NCBI GenBank assembly: GCA_028292265.1
Contig: JAQGMR010000009.1
Span: 1-62,293 of the forward strand
Source of the DNA: Herminiimonas sp.
GTDB taxonomy: Bacteria; Pseudomonadota; Gammaproteobacteria; Burkholderiales; Burkholderiaceae_D
Reading direction: 5' to 3'
DNA: 62,293 nucleotides
The notes below the pieces were generated by a model that did no database searches, was not told where the DNA came from, and saw only the letters and a program-made list of their open reading frames with translations. The translations under genes were made by a program, and so were the position numbers. Positions 37,191 through 46,110 of this stretch are shown here, piece after piece. Within the stretch, counting starts at the first letter, position 1; every line of letters starts with the position of its first letter.

Positions 37191-38117
37191 TCAAGCTACC
37201 TCGGCTATGGCCCAGGGATCGATTTGCGGTTGAGGAAAGTGTTCCATCATGAACTCCACAAAGCTTTTCATCTTCGCTGATAGTAGTCTTCGGCTGGGGT
37301 AGACCATCATCACGGAAATCTGGCCGAGATGATGTTTTGGCAGCAGCCGTATCAGGCGTCGGGTCTCGAGGTCTTCACTCAGGCTGAACGAAGGACTGAT
37401 GACAAGCCCCATGCCGGCTGCGGCGCATTGTCGCAGCAGGTCTCCGTTATTGGACAACATGCGACTTTCAACAGGTATGTTGGCAACGCCTTTCGGCCCC
37501 ACTACGGGCCAGTGATGTCGCAACTGCTCAACATTGGAGAAATTCAGGCAGGCATGGGTGCTGATGTCTTTCGGCGTGGCCGGAGCGCCATGGCGCTTTA
37601 CGTAAGCGGGCGAAGCGCATAGCAAAATTTCCGAAATGCCGAGCTGGCGCGCCACCATGCTGCTGTCGAATTTCTGCAAGCCGGTAAACAGCCCGACATC
37701 GAACCCTTCCTCCACCAGGTCCGTGCCCTGGTCGGACAGCGTTACATCGAGGATGACCTCGGGATAGCGCTGCGCATACACGGGCAGAAGATGTGCCAGT
37801 TGATAGCGGCCAAAGCCGATTTGGCTGTAGATGCGCAACGTTCCCCCGGGGGCCGCCACTTGCGAGGAAACCAGCGCTTCGGCGTCCTCGACTTCCTGAA
37901 GGATCTGCAGCACGCGTTGCAAATAGGCCTGTCCAGTCTCTGTCAGGGACATCTTGCGCGTGGTGCGATTCAAGAGCCGGGTAGCAAGGTGGGTTTCAAG
38001 GTCGGCGACATGTCTTGTCACCACTGCGTTTGACATGTCGAGCGCCAGGCCAGCACCGGCGAAGCTGCCTTGTTCCACCACTTTGGCGAACACCCGCATT
38101 GAAGTCAGTCGGTCCAT
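37191..38117 (-). CDS. LysR family transcriptional regulator
   Basis: A 308-residue LysR regulator. The N-terminal winged helix-turn-helix is MDRLTSMRVFAKVVEQGSFA and VTRHVADLETHLATRLLNRT, followed by the linker helix and a periplasmic-binding-like effector domain (GTLRIYSQIGFGRYQLAHLL). It belongs to the broad group whose members often control neighbouring oxidoreductases or detoxification genes. Neither the YafJ-type gene (124 bases downstream) nor the divergent DUF4148-like gene identifies a target. The effector is unknown. Confidence 0.92.
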   Translation of the reverse strand: MDRLTSMRVFAKVVEQGSFAGAGLALDMSNAVVTRHVADLETHLATRLLNRTTRKMSLTETGQAYLQRVLQILQEVEDAEALVSSQVAAPGGTLRIYSQIGFGRYQLAHLLPVYAQRYPEVILDVTLSDQGTDLVEEGFDVGLFTGLQKFDSSMVARQLGISEILLCASPAYVKRHGAPATPKDISTHACLNFSNVEQLRHHWPVVGPKGVANIPVESRMLSNNGDLLRQCAAAGMGLVISPSFSLSEDLETRRLIRLLPKHHLGQISVMMVYPSRRLLSAKMKSFVEFMMEHFPQPQIDPWAIAEVA

Positions 38118-38317
38118 AAGCCATTCGTTAGATTATTGCGAAAACGGGAATAGTACGTTGACAGTATTCGACTTTATCGCGGAATCGGCAACGACTAAAC
38201 TTGCTTCATCGATGAGCAAACAAGAAGTGCAACTCACCGAGGCAGGACCCGACGGGCAGCAAATGCCTGATCTGTCGAGCCCGGAGTCAGTCACCTTAAC
38301 TTTATTGGAGTAGCAAA

Positions 38318-38626
38318 ATGAAAGCCACAAAATTGATCGCCGCCGTCGCACTGTTCGCCGCAACCACTGGCGCCGCCTTCGCGCAGCAAGCCGAATTTAC
38401 CCCCGCCGACGCAGGCTTCCAGTCCACCAAGACGCGTGCTGAAGTCCGTGCAGAAGTCGTACAGGCTTACAAGGACGGTACCCTGGTCACCAACGACGGC
38501 ATTAACGTCAACAGCACCGCTCTCGCACACGCTGGTGAGCGTACCCGTGCCGAAGTACGTGCGGAGCAGGCCGCAGCGCCACATCAGTCGAACCTGAACC
38601 CGCGTGACACTTATTTCGGCGCTTAA
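38318..38626 (+). CDS. small exported protein, DUF4148 family
   Basis: A 102-residue product with a signal peptide (MKATKLIAAVALFAATTGAAFAQ) and GGAG before the ATG. The mature part has DAGFQSTKTRAEVRAEVVQAY and a second GERTRAEVRAEQAA copy, followed by the end RDTYFGA. TRAEVRAE repeats of this kind are the signature of DUF4148, a Burkholderiales-enriched exported family. It resembles the 29454-29729 product but is more canonical. A strong terminator follows within 110 bases, so it is monocistronic and may be highly expressed. Its function is unknown. Confidence 0.82.
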   Translation: MKATKLIAAVALFAATTGAAFAQQAEFTPADAGFQSTKTRAEVRAEVVQAYKDGTLVTNDGINVNSTALAHAGERTRAEVRAEQAAAPHQSNLNPRDTYFGA

Positions 38627-38736
38627 GCCGAGTAGCAGGTAAGCATAACAAGTCGGTAGAACAAGCCGACCGAAAAAGAAACCGGCCCGGTACACGGGCG
38701 ATACGGAGGGGCAGAGTTTCGGCCCTTGATGCAAGG

Positions 38737-38766
38737 AAGACGCTTTCACGGAAGCGTCTTTTTTGC
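38737..38766 (+). terminator. strong intrinsic terminator
   Basis: AAGACGCTT (38737-38745) pairs perfectly with AAGCGTCTT (38752-38760) around the 6-base loop TCACGG, followed by TTTTGC so that six T residues end the structure. It lies about 110 bases after the DUF4148 gene and ends just before the TrmB-like gene's stop on the other strand. It probably serves the plus-strand gene. Confidence 0.9.
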
Positions 38767-38769
38767 ATT

Positions 38770-39525
38770 TCAGGCCGGATATTTTCCAACACCTGGTTGG
38801 GGTTCACCCAACAACTGTCGGGTGATTCCAACTGAGCCGGTCGGGATCTCCAGCACACACCGCCATAGCGCCTGGCCCGAACCAAGATATTTTCGCTCAA
38901 ACGGTGTGATGGTTGAAGCGGCGTCAGGTAACCAGGGCACGGCCTCGACGGATTCTCCGGTAAGGCGCGCGAGCGCAAAAGCACACTCGTCTGTGTAAAT
39001 CTTCCAGTTGCTGCGGCACTCAAAGACACCGCCGAGCGCAACCAGGGACGGAAAAACAGCGTGACCATGCCAACGGCGGCTCAGGTGTTTTTTCTTCGGC
39101 CACGGGTTGGGATAAAGAAGGTAGTGCCGCGCTGGCCGCATCCCGGCCTCCAGCATCAAGCGCCAGAAGTCGGTCAGGTCGGCGCGAATGCGCAGGCTGT
39201 TGGCCGGCGCAGGACGTGACCATACGGTATTGCGACCGATCCGGTCCTGCGACTGGTCGACCCCGATCACAAGGTGTTCCGGGTAGCGCTCGGCCAGGTG
39301 GAGCGTCGAAAGCCCCACGCCACATCCCGAGTCGAGTATCAGGGGCGGCTTCCCGGCTCCAAGCCAACTGCTGTATGCCACATCGAATGCGACGCGGTTA
39401 TAGGCTGCTATGGGCTTTTGAAACGGATGCGCCACATGTCGCGTCAATAACGCATCAAGGCCGGCGTGCGGTCCGGTCTGGGTACTGAAAACCGGGTGAG
39501 ATTCAAATCGGGGAAGGGACGGCAT
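38770..39525 (-). CDS. TrmB-like SAM-dependent methyltransferase
   Basis: A 251-residue class I methyltransferase. The SAM motif is PPLILDSGCGVGLSTLHLAE followed by VIGVDQS. The segment YLLYPNPWPKKKHLSRRWHG closely resembles the NPWPK-x-RH-RR signature of TrmB, the tRNA guanine-46 N7-methyltransferase. The N-terminal region and the end differ from canonical TrmB, so this may be a paralogue with a different tRNA target. The ATG at 39525 has no strong ribosome site. No neighbour suggests a pathway. Confidence 0.75.
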   Translation of the reverse strand: MPSLPRFESHPVFSTQTGPHAGLDALLTRHVAHPFQKPIAAYNRVAFDVAYSSWLGAGKPPLILDSGCGVGLSTLHLAERYPEHLVIGVDQSQDRIGRNTVWSRPAPANSLRIRADLTDFWRLMLEAGMRPARHYLLYPNPWPKKKHLSRRWHGHAVFPSLVALGGVFECRSNWKIYTDECAFALARLTGESVEAVPWLPDAASTITPFERKYLGSGQALWRCVLEIPTGSVGITRQLLGEPQPGVGKYPA

Positions 39526-39605
39526 CCCGGCAGTATATCGCCGGGGTGTTTATACAAGATGCGCCCCGCGTCTTACGAGGTTCAACTTTGTACCAATTAC
39601 ACCGG

Positions 39606-39863
39606 TCAGTGCAGAACGACCGGCTGACTCATTAGCGAGTCATAGTTACCAAGGAACGCGTCTATTTCTTCAATACTTGGCTCGGTCGCAATCAAGTTTT
39701 CGACGTTGCGACGAAAAGCTTCAGCCAAAGGTCCGCCAATAAAAATTTCTTTTTTGCCGGACTTGTCCATGATTTCATAGCCACCAAAACGCAATGCCTC
39801 CCGTCCGACATCGGCGCCAAACTCCACCACGCTGTACTGCTCGCTGTTGTAGATGACATTCAT
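39606..39863 (-). CDS. DUF3567 domain-containing protein
   Basis: An 85-residue cytoplasmic protein from the ATG at 39863, chosen because of the AAGGAG site eight bases upstream and because MNVIYNSEQYSVVEF is the family's N-terminus. The middle GYEIMDKSGKKEIFIGG and the end LMSQPVVLH are characteristic of DUF3567, a short betaproteobacterial family. It has no signal or membrane segment. No function is known. It stands alone, with an 80-base gap to the TrmB-like gene. Confidence 0.82.
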   Translation of the reverse strand: MNVIYNSEQYSVVEFGADVGREALRFGGYEIMDKSGKKEIFIGGPLAEAFRRNVENLIATEPSIEEIDAFLGNYDSLMSQPVVLH

Positions 39864-40000
39864 ACTGGCTCCTTGTCCAATTGCAGTGATTACGGTCTTG
39901 TATCGCAAATGGCGCTTGCCGAATGAAATTCAAGTCCCGACGACCGAATCCTATGCAATTCCCCTGCCAGGTCCGTTGACAGGAAAAGGGTTGTCCGTTG

Positions 40001-40357
40001 TCAAGCATGGATGTCGCCTGTCAGGTGCAGCATCTGCTCGTACGGTGGGGAGGAAAGGAAGCGACGAATCTCCGCGAGATGGTCCGTGGAGGCAATTCCG
40101 ATAAACATGCGCTCCGGCGTTTGCCGCAGGAGTCGATTCAGGTAGACGCGCATTGGGAGATTTCCGGAACAGCAAATGCAGCCCGGCGCAATGCGCACAA
40201 CGGTCAGGCCTGGAACCGCGCCATCAAGCAGGCGGGTTTGACCATCGGGGAGTCCTTCGAGAAGTACAGCCGTAATCTGACCGTCTTGCAACCCGGCCGA
40301 AATCGCAGTCTCGCGGTCCGCGGCTGTTGGTCCGAGCACCAGGGTGCACTGCGTCAA
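40001..40357 (-). CDS. small CobW-like GCxCC-motif protein
   Basis: A 118-residue protein, probably from a TTG start at 40357 (then TQCTLVLGPTAADRETA). The segment GLTVVRIAPGCICCSGNLPM recalls the GCxCC metal-binding site of CobW/COG0523 GTPases, and VLGPTAADRETA sits where their P-loop would be, though the GxxxxGKT pattern is not intact. This suggests a truncated or degenerate relative of the metallochaperone family, perhaps without nucleotide binding. No ribosome site supports the start, and it could instead begin downstream. It is about 50 bases upstream of ntrX's stop on the same strand's downstream side. Confidence 0.55.
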   Translation of the reverse strand: MTQCTLVLGPTAADRETAISAGLQDGQITAVLLEGLPDGQTRLLDGAVPGLTVVRIAPGCICCSGNLPMRVYLNRLLRQTPERMFIGIASTDHLAEIRRFLSSPPYEQMLHLTGDIHA

Positions 40358-40408
40358 GGCGGGGTCTGACGAGGCGATAACTGCCGTCCTTCGCTAGTTC
40401 CGTTACCC

Positions 40409-41179
40409 TCAGTGGCCACCGCGCCGGTGCAACTTGCCAGGTTCTACGCCAAGCTGCTTGAGCTTGCGATACAGGTGGGTTCGTTCCAGTCCGGTTCGCT
40501 CCGCCACCCGCGTCATGCTGCCTCCCTCGCGTACCAGGTGGTGTTCGAAGTAGGCGCGCTCGAAGGCATCACGCGCCTCGCGCAGCGGCAGTTCGAAGGA
40601 GACGGTGAACTGTTCTGGCTGGGGTGGCGTCGCGCCGCCGTTCGGTGTCCCGGCAAAGCCGACAGCCTGCCCACCAGGCGGTGTGGCATAGGCCACGTGT
40701 GATGGGACAGCGGACTGGGGATCATGCGCGTGCAGCGAGTGAGCCGGCTGCACCGCCTGGAAGGCCTGGATCGGCGGCCGCCCGTAGGCGCTGGCGCCCT
40801 GGCGCGCGACTTCATGCGTCCGTGTCAAGGCCTGCTGCACTGCCTTGAGCAGCTTCTGGAGAGAGATGGGCTTCTCGAGGAAATTGAGCGCGCCGATTCG
40901 GGTTGCTTCCACGGCCGTGTCAATGGTGGCGTGCCCCGACATCATGATGACCGGCATGCCAAGCAGGCCGTCGCGTTGCCATTCCTTGAGAAGCGTAACG
41001 CCATCGGTGTCGGGCATCCAGATATCGAGAAGCACAAGGTCAGGCATGGCGCCGGCGCGTGCCTCCCGAGCCTGCTGCGCATTCTCCGCGACCGTGACGA
41101 CATGTCCCTCGTCGCCAAGGATCTCGGAGAGCAGCTCACGAATTCCCATTTCGTCGTCAACAACCAGTATGTTTGCCAT
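40409..41179 (-). CDS. ntrX: NtrX-like response regulator lacking the AAA+ domain
   Basis: A 256-residue response regulator. The receiver domain has acidic residues in ILVVDDEMG, phospho-acceptor Asp52 in LVLLDIWMPDTDG and Lys in NFLEKPISL. A long Pro/Gln/Ala linker (about 125-190) follows, and then a Fis-type helix-turn-helix, MTRVAERTGLERTHLYRKLKQLG. The AAA+ sigma54-activating domain found in canonical NtrX of alphaproteobacteria is absent. It is therefore not expected to activate sigma54 directly. It is next to ntrY, 73 bases downstream, and in the same operon as rsmB. Confidence 0.85.
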   Translation of the reverse strand: MANILVVDDEMGIRELLSEILGDEGHVVTVAENAQQAREARAGAMPDLVLLDIWMPDTDGVTLLKEWQRDGLLGMPVIMMSGHATIDTAVEATRIGALNFLEKPISLQKLLKAVQQALTRTHEVARQGASAYGRPPIQAFQAVQPAHSLHAHDPQSAVPSHVAYATPPGGQAVGFAGTPNGGATPPQPEQFTVSFELPLREARDAFERAYFEHHLVREGGSMTRVAERTGLERTHLYRKLKQLGVEPGKLHRRGGH

Positions 41180-41252
41180 GTGCGTTCTTTCTTTCTTCAG
41201 AACTGCCGTTTTTCAATCGACTATTCTACTTGCCCACTTGACCGCCATTTGC

Positions 41253-43532
41253 TTAATTAGCCGGCGCTAACCTTAGAAACAGTATCAATATTCTAGCGCC
41301 GTTTGTATCCGCCCTATTTTGTATGTCGATTCGACCACCATGTTCCTCAATTATTTTCTTCACCATCGCGAGGCCGAGCCCAGTGCCGCGCGATTTCGAG
41401 GTGACGTAGGGTTCGAACGCGCGGTCCAGAATCTTCGGCGCAAAGCCAGGTCCATTGTCCGTGATGGAAAGTCGCACCGCGCTCTGCTTGCTTCCATCTG
41501 ACCCAGCATAACTGATTGCTTCGGTAACCACATTGATGCGGGCCGGCGTCTCGTGGCCGCGCTCCGCCACGGCGTCCTGGGCATTCTGCAGCAGGTTGTG
41601 GACTACCTGCCGTAGCTGGGTCGCATCACCCATCACCAGCGGCAGCGTTGGAGACAGCCGGGTCCGGATGATGTCGGCCTCGTCATGGTTCAGGTACAGG
41701 CCGAGGATTTCCTCGATCAGGGCGTTGAGGTCGAGCGGTGCAAGCACTGCCGGCGGCGTCTTTGCATAATCACGGAAGTCGTCGACCATGCGCTGCATTG
41801 CGGCGACCTGATTCACGATGGTCGTCGTGGCGCGGCTCAACATTGAGGCATCCGCGCCTTCAAGTCGTTTTTCCAGCTTCATTTGCAGGCGTTCAGCAGA
41901 AAGCTGAATTGGGGTCAGCGGGTTCTTGATTTCATGCGCCAGGCGGCGCGCCACCTCCCCCCATGCTATCGAGCGCTGGGCCGATATCACATCCGAGATA
42001 TTGTCGAAAACGACGACATAACCAATGCCGCTTTCAACCGGAAGGCGCGAGCCCCTGGCTAGCAAGGTGACCCGGTCTTCCGCTTCCTCGTTGCCGATAT
42101 TGCGCGGTATTTCTATCTGCTGTTGCCAATGCCGCGGGCCCGAACTGTCGATGTCGGCATCGTCGTCGGCCGCCGACTGCGCGCTCTGCTCGGTGAAGGC
42201 TTTGGTAATCGCCGCGTCCAGTGGTTCGAGTCCCTGGATCGCTTTGAGCGGTTTGCCGATATAGGCGGTGAAATCCTGATGCAGGATGCGTTGCACGGAC
42301 TGGTTGCAGGTCAAGAGCCTGAGTTGGCGGTCCAGCACCATGACACCGGCCGACATGTTGGCAAGCACCGATTCAAGGTACGCCTTGGCGTTTTCCAGCT
42401 CGGACCGGTTTTTTTCCACTGCCGCGCGGGCTTCGAAAAGCTGTCGCGTCATGGTGTTGAACGATTGGGTAAGCGTGCCAAGTTCGTCGGAGGTGGCAAC
42501 AATGGGGCGCGGCGACAGGTTGCCTTCGGCGACCGCCTTGGTGCCCTCCGCCAGCAGCAGAAGTGGCCGGGCCAGCCCGTTGGCTATCAGGAAGGCGCTG
42601 GTGATGGCGCCAAAAATGGCAAGCAGCAGTGTCAGCGTCAGCGTCACAAGGTAGATCTTGCGCAGTCCGGAGCGCGCAAGCGAGCGCTCCTGGTATTCGC
42701 TATAGGCTGCCCGCAGCGCTTCGGCGTTGGTTGCCAGCTGGCCGGGCACCGGCGACAGCAGCTGCAGGAAGTGGGTTTCGTCCTGCAAGGTCAACGTATT
42801 GGACTTTGCAGGTATGGCAACGACGACGCGAAGCCGCAGGCCGGAACCGGCGGCAGAGGACCCGCCACCGCTGGTAATCTCCGGGGCGCCCTCGATTGCG
42901 GCATAGGCGCGGCTCACCCGGGCCTGATGCATCATTGCCGGGCTTGGCATTTCTGGAACGAGCGTTGCAAGCGGACTTCCAACGCTGGCGATGATGCTGC
43001 TGCCAGCAGTCAGGATGACGGCTTCATTGACCAGGTTCTGGTCGCGCAGACGCGAAAGCTGCGTGATCTGCGAGGCATCGGAATAGTCGGACAATTCCAG
43101 CGCCATGCCGCGCGCCTTCGCCGTCAGGTCGGTCAAGGAGGATTCGAGCGCGGTCCGCCCGAGATTAAGCCCGGCCTCCAGCGCGGATTCGACGCGCACG
43201 TCAAACCAGGATTCGATGGAACGCGAAACGAACTGCACCGACACCACGTAGATCAGCAGGCCGGGCAAGATGCCAATAGCGGCAAACAGCAGCACCAGCC
43301 GGGCCAGCAATTTTGATCCAAAGCGGCCCTGGCGGTAGCGCTTGGTGAGCCGGGCCAGGAGTGCAATGACCAGGCCGAGCAGCGCGACTGCAATCAAGGC
43401 ATTGAGCCCGAGCAGCCAGGAATAGTGCTGGTCGAAGAATGCGGAGTTTTCGGAAGCCGACGCCAGCAGAAACAACAGGATGCTGACGATGGCGCCGCCC
43501 ACCACCAGCATGTACCGCAGAGCGCGTGTCAC
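41253..43532 (-). CDS. ntrY: NtrY-like membrane sensor histidine kinase
   Basis: A 759-residue sensor. It has several N-terminal helices and a periplasmic loop, then HAMP (ANGLARPLLLLAEGTKAVAE), PAS (VLANMSAGVMVLDRQLRLL), the HisKA box LAHEIKNPLTPIQLSAERLQ, and the ATPase motifs DNGPGFAP and GTGLGLAMVKKIIEEHGG. This order matches NtrY, a nitrogen- or redox-linked kinase. It starts at a GTG overlapping the DUF4390 gene stop (GTGA), so it is coupled to that gene. The partner is the NtrX-like regulator downstream. Confidence 0.92.
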   Translation of the reverse strand: MTRALRYMLVVGGAIVSILLFLLASASENSAFFDQHYSWLLGLNALIAVALLGLVIALLARLTKRYRQGRFGSKLLARLVLLFAAIGILPGLLIYVVSVQFVSRSIESWFDVRVESALEAGLNLGRTALESSLTDLTAKARGMALELSDYSDASQITQLSRLRDQNLVNEAVILTAGSSIIASVGSPLATLVPEMPSPAMMHQARVSRAYAAIEGAPEITSGGGSSAAGSGLRLRVVVAIPAKSNTLTLQDETHFLQLLSPVPGQLATNAEALRAAYSEYQERSLARSGLRKIYLVTLTLTLLLAIFGAITSAFLIANGLARPLLLLAEGTKAVAEGNLSPRPIVATSDELGTLTQSFNTMTRQLFEARAAVEKNRSELENAKAYLESVLANMSAGVMVLDRQLRLLTCNQSVQRILHQDFTAYIGKPLKAIQGLEPLDAAITKAFTEQSAQSAADDDADIDSSGPRHWQQQIEIPRNIGNEEAEDRVTLLARGSRLPVESGIGYVVVFDNISDVISAQRSIAWGEVARRLAHEIKNPLTPIQLSAERLQMKLEKRLEGADASMLSRATTTIVNQVAAMQRMVDDFRDYAKTPPAVLAPLDLNALIEEILGLYLNHDEADIIRTRLSPTLPLVMGDATQLRQVVHNLLQNAQDAVAERGHETPARINVVTEAISYAGSDGSKQSAVRLSITDNGPGFAPKILDRAFEPYVTSKSRGTGLGLAMVKKIIEEHGGRIDIQNRADTNGARILILFLRLAPAN

Positions 43533-44110
43533 CGGCCTTCCACCCTGAAGTTGAACAGCTTCCAGTCGGAAGAAAGCCGCCAGTCCGCATTGTTTAGCGC
43601 GTTGACCTGAAACGGCTTGGGCAATTGGGTGACATCCAGTTCGACGTGAATGGCGACGTTGTAGGTTTCGCCCGACTTCAAGGCATTGCGCGGTGCCACT
43701 TCCCAGCGGCTTGGCCGTTTTATCAAGGTTAGCGCATCGTCAAGGGAGCTGAAGTTTTGCTGCAGGCTGCCAATGGTGGAAGCACGGTACTGACGCGTCA
43801 GGACATTGTAGGAAATGCGGGCGGTCTGGGACGCGCGTATGGTTTTTTCGTCGAACCAGTACCAGCGAGGGCGACTGATTTCAACGTCGGTGGTGAAGTA
43901 GAGTGGAATGCCGCGTGCCAGCGCCTCTTCCAGGCCATGGGTAAGGTCAAAGGCGTAGGTGGCGGATAGCCGATAACCCTCATCACCGGGTTCCAGGTGT
44001 GCCTGGACAATCTCAATGCCTTCCGCTGCACGCGCCACCGGATGCACGACGAACAGTGCGCATAGCACAACCGCCCACATCCAGAACCTTAGAAAGCCGT
44101 GTCGAGTCAC
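43529..44110 (-). CDS. DUF4390 domain-containing exported protein
   Basis: A product of about 193 residues. The GTG at 44110 is preferred because it gives a good signal peptide (VTRHGFLRFWMWAVVLCALF, cleavage near ARA|AEG); the open frame can be extended to 44200, overlapping rsmB. The mature part (EIVQAHLEPGDEGYRLSATY, ALARGIPLYFTTDVEISRPRWYWFDEK, LSSDWKLFNFRVEGR) is typical of DUF4390. Members are found between rsmB and ntrY in betaproteobacteria. It is presumably periplasmic and may sense or assist the kinase. Function is unknown. Confidence 0.82.
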   Translation of the reverse strand: MTRHGFLRFWMWAVVLCALFVVHPVARAAEGIEIVQAHLEPGDEGYRLSATYAFDLTHGLEEALARGIPLYFTTDVEISRPRWYWFDEKTIRASQTARISYNVLTRQYRASTIGSLQQNFSSLDDALTLIKRPSRWEVAPRNALKSGETYNVAIHVELDVTQLPKPFQVNALNNADWRLSSDWKLFNFRVEGR

Positions 44111-44156
44111 CAGGGAAAGCGGCTTCGAACCGCAGGAAAGATTGGAAGCGATAGTA

Positions 44157-45500
44157 TCAAACTGCCGGCTTTTGGAATAGCGCATAGAACAAGCCGTCAT
44201 GATCCTCGTCGTCTCCTGCTACAGGCATGAGCTGCCCGGGCGCCGGAAGTCGCAGAGCACTGTGGCGCACCACGAATGAGGCGGCCTGGCCTTCCGATTC
44301 GACTGGCCAGATGGAGCACGTGACCAGCAAAAGCTTGCCGCCCGGTGCAAGCATGGTCCAGAGATTGTCGATGATACGGGCCGACAGCGCCGCCAATTGT
44401 CGGGTGTCTTCCGGTCGCCTCAGCCAGCGAATGTCCGGATGGCGACGGACGATGCCGGAAGCGGTGCACGGCACATCAGCCAGTATTCGGTCGAAAGGCT
44501 TGCCGTCCCACCAGTCAGTGGCGGCCGCGTCGCCTGTTTGCAGCCGCGCTTCAAGGCCCAGGCGTCGGAGGTTGTCGCCGACCCGGTTCAGTCGCTGCCC
44601 GTCCTGGTCCAGCGCCACCAGATCAACGTCAGCCAACTCAAGCAAGTGCCCGGTCTTGCCGCCTGGCGCGGCACACGCGTCGAGCACGTGCATACCATCT
44701 TGCAGATCAAGCAGCGGCGCGGCACCTTGCGCGGCGGCATCCTGCACCGACACCAAGCCGTCCTCGAAGCCTGGAATCTGCTGCACCGGCACCGGTTTAG
44801 TCAGCCGCACTGCTGCCGGACCAATCCTGCGGCCCTCCATGCTCCGGCTCGAAAGCAGCGCCAGAAAATCTTCAATCGTTGTCTTGCGGCGGTTGATGCG
44901 CAAGGTAAGCGGCGGCTCGCTGTTGCCCGCCTGGAGCAGTGATTCCCATGCCGAGGGCCAAGCCGCCTGGCAGGCCTTGATCCACCAGTCCGGATAATTC
45001 CAAATTGCCGGCGGCAGCGAGCACACACTGGCCATCAGGCTGGCGCGCTCCCGCAGGAAGCGCCGGAGTACCGCGTTCACCATGCCTTTGGCACGGCTGG
45101 TGTCCTGGTTTGACGCAGCGGCGGTGACGGCCTGGTCAACGACGGTGTGGCTTTCGTAAGCCGGATCATGTTCGTCGAGCAGCAGGCCGAGGGCGCAACT
45201 GAGCAAGCCGTGGAGCAGCGGCTCGGGCGGCTTCGGTACCAGCAGGCCCATGAGCGCTTCAACCGTCCCCCAGCGGCGCATGGTCCGATAGGCAAGGTCT
45301 TGCATGGCCCCGCGCGCAGCGGGCGAAGGCGAGAATTTGGCGAAGCTCAGTGCAAGTGCCCGAGGCAGAGCGGTGCCGCCGCGCACTGCTGCTATCGCAT
45401 GTGCGGCGCCGAGCATGCTGTAGGCGAGGGAATCCGGTTTCAGAAGCAATCCTGTGAATATCGTTGGGTGGTTGTAGCACGCAATGCCATGGCGTTTCAC
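44157..45500 (-). CDS. rsmB: 16S rRNA (cytosine(967)-C(5))-methyltransferase RsmB
   Basis: A 447-residue RNA methyltransferase with an N-terminal NusB-like RNA-binding domain (about 30-165: ARGAMQDLAYRTMRRWG, KGMVNAVLRRFLRE) and a C-terminal Rossmann domain. SAM-binding is GMHVLDACAAPGGKTGHLLE, and catalytic cysteines are in ADVPCTASGIVRRHPD and LLLVTCSIWPVESE. Its start is uncertain: 45500 is a GTG, whereas the similar reading from the ATG at 45416 (MLGAAHAIAAVRGG) also fits the family. It methylates C967 in 16S rRNA. It heads an operon with DUF4390, ntrY and ntrX. Confidence 0.92.
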   Translation of the reverse strand: MKRHGIACYNHPTIFTGLLLKPDSLAYSMLGAAHAIAAVRGGTALPRALALSFAKFSPSPAARGAMQDLAYRTMRRWGTVEALMGLLVPKPPEPLLHGLLSCALGLLLDEHDPAYESHTVVDQAVTAAASNQDTSRAKGMVNAVLRRFLRERASLMASVCSLPPAIWNYPDWWIKACQAAWPSAWESLLQAGNSEPPLTLRINRRKTTIEDFLALLSSRSMEGRRIGPAAVRLTKPVPVQQIPGFEDGLVSVQDAAAQGAAPLLDLQDGMHVLDACAAPGGKTGHLLELADVDLVALDQDGQRLNRVGDNLRRLGLEARLQTGDAAATDWWDGKPFDRILADVPCTASGIVRRHPDIRWLRRPEDTRQLAALSARIIDNLWTMLAPGGKLLLVTCSIWPVESEGQAASFVVRHSALRLPAPGQLMPVAGDDEDHDGLFYALFQKPAV

Positions 45501-45658
45501 CGGATTTGCATCAGCATGTTGCTACAAGGAGGTCGACCGCGGAAGGGGCCGTGAAGTCGGTGCGGCCATTACGCATGGTAGGACAGTAGGACAGCGCAGA
45601 AAATGGCAGTTCACACGAAAGGGCGACCGACGGTTTCATTTGGCGCGGAAGAGCGGAA

Positions 45659-46003
45659 TCATATTCCCCATGCCACTACCTGGCGCTCACGCTGGGCGGC
45701 GCGCAGCATTTCCAGCAGCGGGTAAACGCGGGTCGAAAAGCTCACCGACTGGGACGGTTCATGTTCATGATCGTCACCTTGCGCGCCGTGGTGCAGCTCG
45801 ATATCGTGGCGCACGTCTTCAGACACCGGATGTGCCTTGCTCTGGCGGACTTCAGATTCCAGCGTCTCGATTGCGCCGGATATCTGCTCTGTCGTAAAGA
45901 CGCCTTTTTCTACTTCCTTTCCGACCAGTTCCAGAATGCGGCGAGCGTGGTCCTTGTACATAACGACGTCGGCCGCTGCCTTGGACTTGAACGTGACTAA
46001 CAT
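45659..46003 (-). CDS. DUF1840 domain-containing protein
   Basis: A 114-residue cytoplasmic protein. Its start MLVTFKSKAAADVVMYKDHA and end VYPLLEMLRAAQRERQVVAWG are characteristic of DUF1840, a betaproteobacterial family with no established role. A His/Glu-rich stretch (HGAQGDDHEHEPSQ) lies between. It stands alone between rsmB and a lipoprotein gene. There is no signal peptide. Confidence 0.85.
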   Translation of the reverse strand: MLVTFKSKAAADVVMYKDHARRILELVGKEVEKGVFTTEQISGAIETLESEVRQSKAHPVSEDVRHDIELHHGAQGDDHEHEPSQSVSFSTRVYPLLEMLRAAQRERQVVAWGI

Positions 46004-46110
46004 GAATCAAACCTCCATCGTAGTGCGAAGTCAAAACATTAACATGAGTGCGCCGTCCCGGTTTGCGCGGTCTCGGTTTCCGAAGTGACGTCGTTGGTCC
46101 TGTGCCGCAT

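Noticed and set aside
42123..43316. 397-residue plus-strand open frame opposite ntrY
   Set aside because: It is antisense to a kinase with intact HisKA and ATPase motifs and shows no domain.
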